Shown piece after piece: positions 33,046 through 41,176 of a stretch of DNA of 64,000 bases; position 1 is the first letter of the stretch, and each line of letters opens with the position of its first letter. This DNA is from Changshengia sp963803165 (lineage in GTDB: Bacteria; Chloroflexota; Dormibacteria; Aeolococcales; Aeolococcaceae). Location of the stretch: contig CAWDLK010000001.1 in assembly GCA_963803165.1 (NCBI GenBank), positions 186,001 to 250,000 of the forward strand, read 5' to 3'. The position numbers and the translations under genes were made by a program. The notes under the pieces are model-generated. The model ran no database searches. It saw nothing but the letters and a program-made list of their open reading frames with translations, and was not told the DNA's origin.

Positions 33046-34319
33046 TAGTTGAAGAACGCCTGCTTGGCGAGGATGAAGGCGGCGACGTTGAGGAGTGCCG
33101 CCTGCAGCGCCAGCTCGGCCTCGGTGCGGGGCCGGCCGCGCCAGATGATCCAGGCCACGCCCACCGCGAGCGGGATCAGGGGGACCACCGTCGGCAGCTC
33201 GATGCGGCCGTACTGATAGATGAGCTGGGCCACGCTGAGCGAGTTGGTGCGGAAGGGCAGGTGGAGCTGGTAGCCGAAGAGGCTGTACACGAAGGTCCCC
33301 ACTCCGGTGACCAGGGCGAAGGGGAGCATCACCAGGAGCGAGGCGACCGCCGCGACCACGACCTCCACGCGGCCGCGCCTCGACCAGAGGAAGGCGGGCG
33401 CCACCAGCACCAGGGAGGTGAACTTGACCATCAGCCCGGCTGTCAGCGCGACGGTCGCCCAGCCGCGGTGGTCGCGCCGCAGGGCCAGCCACCAGACGAT
33501 GCCGGCCATCATGTAGACGTCCACCCAGCTCTGGTGGACCATCCCGACCCAGAGCGGTGAGGCGAGCGCCAGGGCGGCGACACGGTGGGCATCGGAGGAC
33601 GCGTCTCCTCGCGCGGCGAGGTACCAGATGCCGGCCACGGTGGCGAGCACGCAGATCATCGACATGACCCGCACGTCGCCGAGCAGGCGTCCGGGGAGGG
33701 CGAGGAGGGGCACGATCGGCCCGTACGCGAAGTGGCCCAGCACGAAATTGGGAGCGACGGTCCTGAAGAGGCCGGGCTTGATCTCCACGAAGTAGCGGAA
33801 CACCGGTCCGTACGGGTTCTGGCCGTGGATCAGCGCCTCCGCGGCCCCCTGGAGGGCGGTGAAGACGTCGATGTTGGCGGAGCCCCAGACCATCCCGGCG
33901 GCGGTCAATCCCACCAGGCAGAGGCCGGCCGCACCGAGCAGCGCGCTGACCCGACGCCCCCGAGGCAGCCACGCCGCCGCCCCCACCAGGATGGTGAGCA
34001 GGATCACCAGCGGCACCTGGAGCTCGGGCAGTTGATGGAAGTGGCGGGGATAGAGGAGGTTGGTCAGCCCGCAGGCCACGGTGATCAGCACCCACCAACC
34101 TCGACCCTGGCGCCAGTGGCCCCGGCGCAGCGCCAGCATGGCCAGCACGGAGGAGGTGCCCAGCAGGGCGAGGGCGACGTGGGAGTTGTCGCCGAAGCTC
34201 CACAGCACCCCGAGGCCCATGGCGGCGGCGGCCAGGCTGCACAGGGTCAGCCTGCCGGCGCTTCTCCAGACCTGGGTGGCGGTCGCGTCGAAGCGGGCGA
34301 GCCAATCCACGGCGGGCAT
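32760..34319 (-). CDS. GT87-like membrane mannosyltransferase (DUF2029 type)
   Basis: A 519-residue integral membrane glycosyltransferase-like protein with about 11 TM helices. ALIHGQNPYGPVFRYF and the FAYGPIVPLLALPGRL loop resemble the luminal Asp/Glu loop and P-Y-x-P-P motif of polyprenyl-phosphate-mannose-dependent GT87 enzymes; VKFTSLVLVAPAFLW also fits. The donor and acceptor are unknown. After RIRGWVRSPTP (near 32,930) the final 55 residues are low-complexity antisense of the MFS gene. The two genes overlap tail to tail by 286 bp, and their recognisable parts meet almost exactly in the middle. Confidence 0.8.
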   Translation of the reverse strand: MPAVDWLARFDATATQVWRSAGRLTLCSLAAAAMGLGVLWSFGDNSHVALALLGTSSVLAMLALRRGHWRQGRGWWVLITVACGLTNLLYPRHFHQLPELQVPLVILLTILVGAAAWLPRGRRVSALLGAAGLCLVGLTAAGMVWGSANIDVFTALQGAAEALIHGQNPYGPVFRYFVEIKPGLFRTVAPNFVLGHFAYGPIVPLLALPGRLLGDVRVMSMICVLATVAGIWYLAARGDASSDAHRVAALALASPLWVGMVHQSWVDVYMMAGIVWWLALRRDHRGWATVALTAGLMVKFTSLVLVAPAFLWSRRGRVEVVVAAVASLLVMLPFALVTGVGTFVYSLFGYQLHLPFRTNSLSVAQLIYQYGRIELPTVVPLIPLAVGVAWIIWRGRPRTEAELALQAALLNVAAFILAKQAFFNYYFASEVLLLAAIAGAGMMLPEADVALPDVPWLLARIRGWVRSPTPRRRTSTAADTAMRLTPPPTKKASWVPPTELSQPASRPPTGAGTPVKMYP

Positions 34320-34483
34320 CCTACTGAGCCGGGGCGACGCCGCGCCCGCCCCGCGCTCGGAGCGGCCGGCGCTCGGATCCGGGTTGGGATGGTCGGAGGC
34401 TGAGCGGCGGGCGGGGTGGGGGACGCCCCCACACCGCGCCCCGAGGCCACCGCCTCTCCGCCCACCCTGCCATAGTGGGAGCG

Positions 34484-34852
34484 ATGGTGGACGACCTCTA
34501 CAGCCAGCAGTCGAGCCCCCCCGGCGAGCAGCAGGTCTCCTGGCTCGACGTCCCGGCGCACGCCCCGGTGCTGGCCAGCGACGGCACCGAGGTGGGCAGG
34601 GTGCTGGAGGTGGCCGCCCTCGCCAGCGAGGACATCTTCCACGGCATCGTCTTCCAGCACAGCCGTCGCGGTCATCCCTGTCTCGCGCCGGCCGCGGACG
34701 TCGCGAGGATCACCAACCTGGCGGTCCACCTCTCGGTGGACGTCGCCACCGCCGACGCCTACGAGGAGTTCCAGCAGCTGCACGTCTCACGCCTCGGGCT
34801 CCGCGGCATCTCCCGCTGGAAGCACCTGGGCTGGAAGGACTCGGCGGAGTAG
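34484..34852 (+). CDS. PRC-barrel-like hypothetical protein
   Basis: A 122-residue soluble protein. WLDVPAHAPVLASDGTEVGRVLEVA and DIFHGIVFQH resemble a PRC-barrel/DUF2171 module, a small beta barrel that reports or anchors at membranes and RNA. No catalytic residues. The ATG at 34484 follows CATAGT (34471-34476) by 7 nt (leaderless). It stands alone. The 164 bp before it (34320-34483) otherwise show nothing. Confidence 0.72.
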   Translation: MVDDLYSQQSSPPGEQQVSWLDVPAHAPVLASDGTEVGRVLEVAALASEDIFHGIVFQHSRRGHPCLAPAADVARITNLAVHLSVDVATADAYEEFQQLHVSRLGLRGISRWKHLGWKDSAE

Positions 34853-34894
34853 CTGCGCCGCCGGCTCGGCGCTAGCGGCCCGGCGTGGGATGGG

Positions 34895-35821
34895 TCAGGA
34901 GGGAAGCGGCGAGGAGCCGAGCCACTGCGACCATCCGCCCATCGACGGGAGGGTGGAGGTGGCCTCGGGCTTGGTCACCGTGACCGGGCCGCCGTAGTCG
35001 GAGACGTCCGCGGTTAGGCTGAGGCTCAATCCCAGGCTCCCGGTGGGCAGCGGCCCGGAGCCAGCGCCGGAGACGAGACCGGCCAGCTGGGAGGCGGCGG
35101 CGCCGACGTCCACGGTCATCGATCCGCTGAGGGCGGCGCGGACCAGGCTCCCGTCACTCGGGCTGAGCCAGAGGTCCACGGTTCCGCTGCCGGTCACGTG
35201 GGGCGCCAGCAGCGTGAGCACCGGAGCGAGGTCCCCGATCCCACCGGCGCCGCCGCCGAGGTCCTGGGCCAGCTTCTCCAGGGTGGAGACGGTGATCGAC
35301 GCGGAGTAATGCTCCGTGCTCCGACCGTCGACGGTGGCGGGGCCCTGATCCTGGAAGCTCACGGCCGCGATCGCGGCGCCGACGTCGGACGGGGCGGCGG
35401 CGGGGCTGGACGGCAGCGCCTCGGCGAGCTCCGCGAACGCGCCGCCGTCGTGGCTCACGTAGCCGTGGCCGCCGTACTCCACCAGGGTCAGGGTGCTGCC
35501 GCCGGCGCTCACCGTGAGCTGGCGCCGCGAGCTGCTCTCCTGGTCGAGCCGCCCGGTCGCCGAGCCGCCGCTCCCGAGCTCGGTGATCACCGTCTGGATC
35601 GAGGCGGGGAGGTTGGCGAGGGTCGACGTGTCCAGGGTGAGGTCACCGCTCAGGCTCGCCCGCAGGGGGGTGGTCGCCGCCGCCTGGAGGGCGCTCGAGA
35701 CCGCCTGCCCCGGAGTGTCGGCGGTGAGGACGGCCTCCGGCCCGCAGGCGGCCACGGCCAGGGTCGCGGCGGCGACCGCCACCACCAGTCCGGGGAGGGT
35801 GCGGCGTCCTGGGGCTCTCAT
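34895..35821 (-). CDS. Lipoprotein of LppX/LprG-like type
   Basis: A 308-residue exported lipoprotein. The signal sequence ends in a lipobox with Cys26 (LAVAAC). The mature part has repeated amphipathic strands (ASLSGDLTLDTSTL, YVSHDGGAFAELAEALP, VDGRSTEHYSASI, VDLWLSPSDGSLVRAALSG) like the half-barrel lipid carriers LppX/LprG or the DUF6612/DUF1396 group. It probably binds lipid or polymer outside the membrane; this is by resemblance only. The ATG at 35819-35821 has GGAGCGGAGA upstream and TATGCT as -10 12 nt away. Confidence 0.78.
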   Translation of the reverse strand: MRAPGRRTLPGLVVAVAAATLAVAACGPEAVLTADTPGQAVSSALQAAATTPLRASLSGDLTLDTSTLANLPASIQTVITELGSGGSATGRLDQESSSRRQLTVSAGGSTLTLVEYGGHGYVSHDGGAFAELAEALPSSPAAAPSDVGAAIAAVSFQDQGPATVDGRSTEHYSASITVSTLEKLAQDLGGGAGGIGDLAPVLTLLAPHVTGSGTVDLWLSPSDGSLVRAALSGSMTVDVGAAASQLAGLVSGAGSGPLPTGSLGLSLSLTADVSDYGGPVTVTKPEATSTLPSMGGWSQWLGSSPLPS

Positions 35822-35929
35822 GGTCTCCGCTCCAGCATACCCCCGGCAGCCGGCCGGCCCCGGGCGAAGCCGCGGGTCCGCCGGCGGACCCCCGCGGCGA
35901 CCCCTCGGAGCGAGTGCTAGGGTGGGTGC

Positions 35930-36484
35930 GTGGGCGTGCTCCTCCTTGCGGCTGCGGTCGACGTCGGCCTCCGCCCCTGGGACCTCGACGACGCGGGGGA
36001 GCTGGCCGCCATGTACGCCGCCGCCGCGGCCGAGCTGGCCGTGGAGGAGCCGTGGTGGGACCCGGACTTCCAGACCGCCGCCGGGCAGCGCGAGCGGGTG
36101 CGGCGATGCCTCGAGGACGCGAGCGCCGAGGGGTTCGTCATCACCGTCTGCGGCAGGATCGCCGGTCACCTCTCCCTCGCCGGGATCCGGAGGGACGTCC
36201 TCGAGAGCGCCGACCTCGGGTACTGGGTGGCGCCCAGCCAGCGCTGCCACGGCGCCGCCACCCGGGCCATCGGTCTGGCGGCGGCCCGCGCCTTCGAGAG
36301 CCTCGACCTGCAGCGCCTCCATGCCACCACCGACCCCGACAACCTGGCCTCTCGCCGGGCCCTGGAGGCCAACGGTTTCCAGGTGGTGGGGGTCGTCCAC
36401 GACATCACCCTCGCCGGCGGCGGGTGGGGCGCCGAACCCCTCTACCAGCTCACGGCCGAGAGGTGGCGCGCGGGGCGCCGCTGA
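35930..36484 (+). CDS. RimJ-type GNAT acetyltransferase
   Basis: A 184-residue GNAT of the ribosomal-protein/antibiotic acetyltransferase type. It shows VGLRPWDLDDAGELAAMYAA, LGYWVAPSQRCHGAATRAIGL (acetyl-CoA loop) and LHATTDPDNLASRRALEANGFQ, the usual RimJ ending. The target could be a protein N-terminus or a small amine. The GTG at 35930 lies exactly 6 nt after TAGGGT (35918-35923), so it is predicted leaderless. Confidence 0.9.
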   Translation: MGVLLLAAAVDVGLRPWDLDDAGELAAMYAAAAAELAVEEPWWDPDFQTAAGQRERVRRCLEDASAEGFVITVCGRIAGHLSLAGIRRDVLESADLGYWVAPSQRCHGAATRAIGLAAARAFESLDLQRLHATTDPDNLASRRALEANGFQVVGVVHDITLAGGGWGAEPLYQLTAERWRAGRR

Positions 36485-36510
36485 CCGGACCGCGCTCCGG
36501 GTCAGGCCGG

Positions 36511-38580
36511 CTACCCTCCCGCGGCCGCCCTGAGCTGGGCGGCCAGCTCCGCCGGCTCCGCGGTCGGAGCCCGGCAGACGAAGCCCTCGCAGACGTAGGC
36601 CGCGGGGCGGCCACCGAGGAGGGGCCGGCCGGCGAGGAGGGGCACCGAGGCCGGCGGTCCCCAGGCGAGCACGCGGTACGGGTCACGGTGCCTCCACACC
36701 TCGCGCAGCAGCGCCCGGGTCGCCGCCTCGGCGGCGCTGCCGGCGATCGCCACCTCCCGTGACGGAGCCACGAGCTGGTCGAGCACGCAGGCGAGGCTGG
36801 CGAGGGCCAGCGGGACCCGGCCGACCGCCGCCGCCAGGGGGCGAACGATCTCGAGGGCGTGATCTCGCCAGCGGGCCTCACCGGTCAGCCCGGCCAGGCG
36901 AGCAAAGAGCTGCGCGGCCATCGACTGCCCGGCCGGCACGGGGTTGTCCTCGAGCCCGCGGGGCCGGACCAGCAGCGTCTCGGCATCGCTCGCGGTGTCG
37001 AAGTAGCCGCCGTCGGGGTCGCGGAAGCGGCGCAGGATCTCCTCGGCGAACCCGACAGCCTGCTCGTAGTAGTCGGGCTCCCCGGTGGTCTCGTAGGCGG
37101 CCAGCAGCCCGTCGCCGAGGCTGGCGAGGTCCTCCAGGAAGGCGCCGACCCCCACCGCGCCGTCCTTCCAGCTCCGGTGCAGCCGGCCCTCGACCACCAG
37201 CTCGCCGAGCAGGAATCCCGCGCAGTTGTGGACGATCTCGACATAATCGGGGCGCTCCAGGGCGGCCGCCGCCTCGGCGAAGGCCCGGAGCGCCAGACCG
37301 TTCCAGGCGGCGATCACCTTGTCGTCGCGCCCCGGGGCCACCCGGAGACGGCGAGACCCGAGCAGCCGGCGGCGGAGCTCCTCCACCCGCTCGGCGGCCT
37401 CGTCCGGGCTCACCCCCAGCTCCTCGGCGAGCTGCTCCGGCGAGAGGGCGGCGGAGAGCACGCTGCCGCCCCCATCGACGTTCCCCGCCTCCGACACCCC
37501 GAAGACGCGGCAGGCGAGACTCGCGTCCTCGGCGTCGCCGAGGACGGCGTGGACGTCGGCCGGAGCCCAGATGAAGTACCGGCCCTCCACCCCCTCGGAG
37601 TCGGCGTCCTGTGAGGAGGCGAAGCCGCCGCCGGGGAGGCGCATCTCCCCGGCCAGGTAATCGAGGGTCGCCTCCGCCGCCCGGCGGTATGCGGGGTCGC
37701 CGGTGAGCTGGTGGGCGTGCAGGTAGACGGCCGCCAGCTGCGCGTTGTCGTAGAGCATCTTCTCGAAGTGGGGCACCGCCCAGGCGGCGTCGACGCTGTA
37801 GCGGTGGAAGCCGCCGCCCAGCTGGTCGCAGATGCCCCCGCGCAGCATCCGGTCGAGGCTGAGACGGGCCAGCCCGGCCGCCGCCCCGGAGGCCGCGTCG
37901 GTGCCCGGGAGGCCGTGGCGCAGGAGCAGCTCGAGGGCGGCGGGATGGGGGAACTTGGGGGCGTCGCCGAAGCCGCCATGGTGCGGGTCACCGCGCTCGA
38001 CGAGGCCGGCCACCGCCCTGCTCACCGTCTCCGGGGTCGGCTCCTCGCCGGCGGGCAGGGGGGGCGGAGCCAGCGCCAGCGAGATCTCCGCGGCGACCCG
38101 CTCCACGTCCGCGCGCCCCTGCCGGTAGGCGTCGTGGGCAGCTCGGAGCACGGCGGGGAAGCCGGGCAGGCCGCCACGCGCCACCGGGGGGAAGTAGGTG
38201 CCCCCGAAGTACGGCGCGCCACCCGGGGTGAGGAAGACCGTCATCGGCCAGCCGCCCTGCCCGGTCATCGCCTGGACGGCCTGCATGTAGACCGCGTCGA
38301 CGTCGGGACGCTCCTCCCGGTCGACCTTGACGCTGACGAAGAGCTCGTTCATCAGCGCGGCGATGCGGGGGTCCTCGAAGCACTCGTGGGCCATCACGTG
38401 GCACCAGTGGCAGGCGCTGTACCCCACCGAGAGCAGGATCGGACGGTCCCTCTCCCGGGCGGCGCGCATCGCCTCCTCACCCCACGGGTACCAATCGACG
38501 GGGTTCTCCGCGTGCTGGCGGAGATAGGGGCTGGACTCGGCCGCCAGGCGGTTGGCCGGGCGGCGGGCGGGCTCAGCCAC
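36511..38580 (-). CDS. YyaL/DUF255 thioredoxin-fold protein
   Basis: A 689-residue protein. The N-terminal thioredoxin-like DUF255 domain has a CxxC motif at Cys57/Cys60 (SACHWCHVMAHECF), KVDREERPDVD and GGWPMTVFLTP. The C-terminal 450 residues form an alpha/alpha barrel like that of N-acylglucosamine epimerases/glycoside hydrolases (GGGFHRYSVDAAWAVPHFEKMLYDNAQL, SSQDADSEGVEGRYF). The family is widely conserved; its reaction is not firmly known. The GTG at 38578-38580 overlaps the preceding membrane gene by 8 bp. Confidence 0.93.
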   Translation of the reverse strand: MAEPARRPANRLAAESSPYLRQHAENPVDWYPWGEEAMRAARERDRPILLSVGYSACHWCHVMAHECFEDPRIAALMNELFVSVKVDREERPDVDAVYMQAVQAMTGQGGWPMTVFLTPGGAPYFGGTYFPPVARGGLPGFPAVLRAAHDAYRQGRADVERVAAEISLALAPPPLPAGEEPTPETVSRAVAGLVERGDPHHGGFGDAPKFPHPAALELLLRHGLPGTDAASGAAAGLARLSLDRMLRGGICDQLGGGFHRYSVDAAWAVPHFEKMLYDNAQLAAVYLHAHQLTGDPAYRRAAEATLDYLAGEMRLPGGGFASSQDADSEGVEGRYFIWAPADVHAVLGDAEDASLACRVFGVSEAGNVDGGGSVLSAALSPEQLAEELGVSPDEAAERVEELRRRLLGSRRLRVAPGRDDKVIAAWNGLALRAFAEAAAALERPDYVEIVHNCAGFLLGELVVEGRLHRSWKDGAVGVGAFLEDLASLGDGLLAAYETTGEPDYYEQAVGFAEEILRRFRDPDGGYFDTASDAETLLVRPRGLEDNPVPAGQSMAAQLFARLAGLTGEARWRDHALEIVRPLAAAVGRVPLALASLACVLDQLVAPSREVAIAGSAAEAATRALLREVWRHRDPYRVLAWGPPASVPLLAGRPLLGGRPAAYVCEGFVCRAPTAEPAELAAQLRAAAGG

Positions 38581-38905
38581 GGCGGCGCTGGGCCGCGCCC
38601 ACGGCTCCCACCGCCGAGCAGCCGGCGGCCACCGCGGCGCAGAGGACCGCGGCCACCAGCAGGGGCCAGCCGCCTCCCCGCACCAGAGCGACGATGCAGA
38701 GCACGCCGAGCGCGGCCGTGACCACCCCCGCCACCACCGCGAGGAGCAGGGTCGCCGGGGTCACCCAGGTAACCCGGAGGCTGCCGCTCGCCGGCCGGGA
38801 GAGCATCGCCACCATGAAGACGTCGGCAAGCGGGAGGGCCGCGAGTCCCCACCGCGGCAGGGCCGGCGGCGCGGCGTCGGGCACACGGGTCCATCGATTG
38901 GGCAT
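38573..38905 (-). CDS. Small membrane protein (three to four TM helices)
   Basis: A 110-residue hydrophobic protein with helices at about 20-36, 44-72 (VTPATLLLAVVAGVVTAALG) and 78-105. No family is recognised. The ATG at 38903-38905 follows TAGCCT (38913-38918) by 7 nt (leaderless). It overlaps the yyaL-like gene by 8 bp (GTGGCTGA), so the two are one operon. Confidence 0.72.
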   Translation of the reverse strand: MPNRWTRVPDAAPPALPRWGLAALPLADVFMVAMLSRPASGSLRVTWVTPATLLLAVVAGVVTAALGVLCIVALVRGGGWPLLVAAVLCAAVAAGCSAVGAVGAAQRRRG

Positions 38906-39052
38906 GCCGCCGAGGCTAGCTCAGCGGGATCGATCGGCGACGCGACCCCCGGCGTTTGACATCGAACATGCGCGCCCCTCACCATGCGGGCAGCGATCCG
39001 GACCAATTCGCACCACGATCGACCCACGGGCCGGACCGCACGACGGGGTTCC

Positions 39053-39958
39053 ATGGCGCCTGGCGGGGACAGGGAAGCCGGCGCTCTCGGCGCCGACGCA
39101 GCGCAGGGAGACGATGGCGCAGTCGTCACCCTCCGCCAGCTTCCCCAGGAGCTGCTGGGCGACCCGCTCTTTCTCCGGCGTTTCCGGACCGAGACCCCGA
39201 TCGTGGCGCACCTCGACGGCACCTACGTCGTGCGCACGCGCGCCTACGTGGAGGATGCGTTCGGCACCTCGCTGGTCACCGATTACGTGGAGGGCTGCTG
39301 CCTGCGCCGGCTGGTCGAGGTGGGCACGGTGCGCGACCCCGAGACGGCCCTGGTGGTGCTGCGGGACGCCCTGCTCGGGCTGGAGGCGGCGCACCGGGAG
39401 GGGATCCTTCACCGGGACCTCCGCCCCGAGAAGATCCTCGTCGACCGCGACGGGGTCGCGCGGGTGATGGACCTGGGCCTGGTCGCCCGCACCGCCGAGG
39501 GACGCTGGATCGCCGGGACCCCGGAGTACATGGCGCCCGAGCTCTGGCAGGGCGAGGAGGCGACCATCGAGTCGGACGTCTACGCCGCCGCGGTGGTGCT
39601 GGTCGAGTGCCTGACCGGCTCGCCGCCGTATCTCGGCGGCCCGGCGGTGCTCCGCGATCAGCACCTGCGCGCCCCGCTCCCCGGCCCGGAGCTCCTCCCC
39701 GAGGTGGCCCCGCTGGTGAGGTTCGGGATGGCCAAGTCACCCCACCAGCGCTACCTGCGGGCCTGGGACTTCGCGGAGGCGGTGGAGGGCGCGGGCCGGA
39801 CCGTGGGCGGTCCGCACTGGGAGCGCCGCGGACGCCGCCGCCTCGCCACGGCGGTGGCCCTGGAGCTGGCCCAGCTCCCGGGGCACGACGCCTCCGAGCC
39901 CCACCGCGGGCTGATCGGCCGGGCGCGCTTCCGACGGAGGTCCCGGACCCAGCCCTAG
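39053..39958 (+). CDS. Serine/threonine-kinase-like protein, probable pseudokinase
   Basis: A kinase-fold protein of about 301 residues. The C-lobe is clear: HRDLRPEKIL (120-129), DLG (140-142), AGTPEYMAPELW and DVYAAAVVLVECLTGSPPY. Key changes are visible. The beta3 Lys is Arg28 (VVTLRQL), the Mg-binding Asn of HRDxxxxN is Lys127, and DFG is DLG. No clear glycine-rich loop precedes beta3. The C-helix Glu may be Glu47. There is no TM or PASTA domain. This suggests weak or no phosphotransfer and a scaffold role. The start is uncertain: ATG 39053 is chosen because TTGACA (38956) and CACCAT (18 bp on) place transcription start near 38991; ATG 38984 is the alternative. Confidence 0.8.
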   Translation: MAPGGDREAGALGADAAQGDDGAVVTLRQLPQELLGDPLFLRRFRTETPIVAHLDGTYVVRTRAYVEDAFGTSLVTDYVEGCCLRRLVEVGTVRDPETALVVLRDALLGLEAAHREGILHRDLRPEKILVDRDGVARVMDLGLVARTAEGRWIAGTPEYMAPELWQGEEATIESDVYAAAVVLVECLTGSPPYLGGPAVLRDQHLRAPLPGPELLPEVAPLVRFGMAKSPHQRYLRAWDFAEAVEGAGRTVGGPHWERRGRRRLATAVALELAQLPGHDASEPHRGLIGRARFRRRSRTQP

Positions 39959-39973
39959 GTGTATTTCCTAGGG
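39953..39973. terminator. Palindrome holding both convergent stop codons
   Basis: CCCTAGG (39953-39959) and CCTAGGG (39967-39973) form a perfect 7-bp stem around the loop TGTATTT. The TAG stops of the kinase-like gene (39956-39958) and of glgM (39968-39970) lie symmetrically in the two arms. It may act as a weak two-way terminator; no long T-run follows. Confidence 0.5.
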
Positions 39974-41176
39974 CCGCGGGCGGGCCAGCGCCTCCCGGTA
40001 CACCTCCACGGTCCGAGCCGCGACCTCCCGCCAGGTGAAGCGCTCCAGCACCCGCCGCCGCCCGGCGGCTCCGAGGCGGGCGGCGAGAGGGGGGTCGGCC
40101 ACCAGCTGATTGATCCTCTCGGCGAGGAGTCCCTCGAACTGCCGGGCCGCCGCCGGTCGGGAGGCGACCGCCGCGGGGTCACAGGGGACCAGGTAGCCCG
40201 TCTCGCCGTCGACCACGACCTCGGGTATGCCTCCCACCTCGCTGGCGACGACCGCCGCCCCGCAGGCCATGGCCTCGAGGTTGACGAGGCCGAAGGGCTC
40301 GTACACCGAGGGGCAGACGAAGACCCTCGCGTGGCTCAGCAGCTGCACCAGCTCGCTGCGGGCGACCATCTCCTCCACCCAGACCACCGACGCTCCCGAG
40401 GCGAGCGCCGTGTCGTGGAGCGCCCGGACCTCTCCGGCGATCTCGGGGGTGTCGGAGGTCCCCGCGACCAGCACGAGCTGGGCCCGGCGGTCGATCTGCG
40501 CCGCGGCACGGAGAAGGTGGGAGAGCCCCTTCTGGCGGGTGATCCGTCCCACGAAGACGACCAGCGGACGGCCGGGATCGATGCCGCGGCGGAGCAGGGC
40601 GGCGTCCCCCCGGTCGGGGAGGTACTCCTCCGCGTCGATCCCGTTGTGGATGACGTGGACGCGCCCGGGGTCGACCGCCGGGTAGCAGCCGAGCAGGTCG
40701 GCGCGCATCGCCTCCGAGACCGTGATCACGGCGTCCGCCGCGAGGAGCGCGGTGCGCTCGCAGAAGAGCGAGAGGGCGTAGCCGCCACCGAGCTGCTCGG
40801 CCTTCCAGGGGCGCAGGGGTTCCAGGCTGTGGGTGGTGCAGACGTGGGGCACGTCCCAGAGGAGCTTGGCCAGGTGCCCGGCCAGGTTCGCGTACCAGGT
40901 GTGCGAGTGGACGAGGTCGACACCGCCCAGGTCCCGGGCCATGGCCAGGTCGACGGACATCACCCCCAGCGCCGCGTCCTCGGGGCGCCCCTCCTCGAGC
41001 AGCTCCGCCCAGGGCCGGTAGGCGGCGGCCACCAGCGGCGACTCGCGGCGCTCGCCGAAGCAGTGCACCACCACCTCGACCTGGTGGGCCAGCTCCCGGG
41101 TCAGGTACTCGACGTGGACGCCCGCACCGCCGTACACCTCGGGAGGGTATTCGCGGGTGAGGACGCCGACCCGCAT
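39968..41176 (-). CDS. glgM: Glycosyltransferase family 4, GlgM-type (maltose-1-phosphate/glycogen synthase)
   Basis: A 402-residue GT-B glycosyltransferase of family 4. It has an N-terminal TREYPPEVYGGAGVHVEYL, SHTWYANLAGHLA, VGRITRQKGLSHLLRAA, and the E-x7-E motif in PSVYEPFGLVNLEAMACG. Directly next to glgC it most closely resembles GlgM, which uses ADP-glucose and glucose 1-phosphate to make maltose 1-phosphate for alpha-glucan synthesis; a plain glycogen synthase is the alternative. Its ATG shares one base with the glgC stop (TGATG), giving tight coupling. Confidence 0.88.
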   Translation of the reverse strand: MRVGVLTREYPPEVYGGAGVHVEYLTRELAHQVEVVVHCFGERRESPLVAAAYRPWAELLEEGRPEDAALGVMSVDLAMARDLGGVDLVHSHTWYANLAGHLAKLLWDVPHVCTTHSLEPLRPWKAEQLGGGYALSLFCERTALLAADAVITVSEAMRADLLGCYPAVDPGRVHVIHNGIDAEEYLPDRGDAALLRRGIDPGRPLVVFVGRITRQKGLSHLLRAAAQIDRRAQLVLVAGTSDTPEIAGEVRALHDTALASGASVVWVEEMVARSELVQLLSHARVFVCPSVYEPFGLVNLEAMACGAAVVASEVGGIPEVVVDGETGYLVPCDPAAVASRPAAARQFEGLLAERINQLVADPPLAARLGAAGRRRVLERFTWREVAARTVEVYREALARPRP

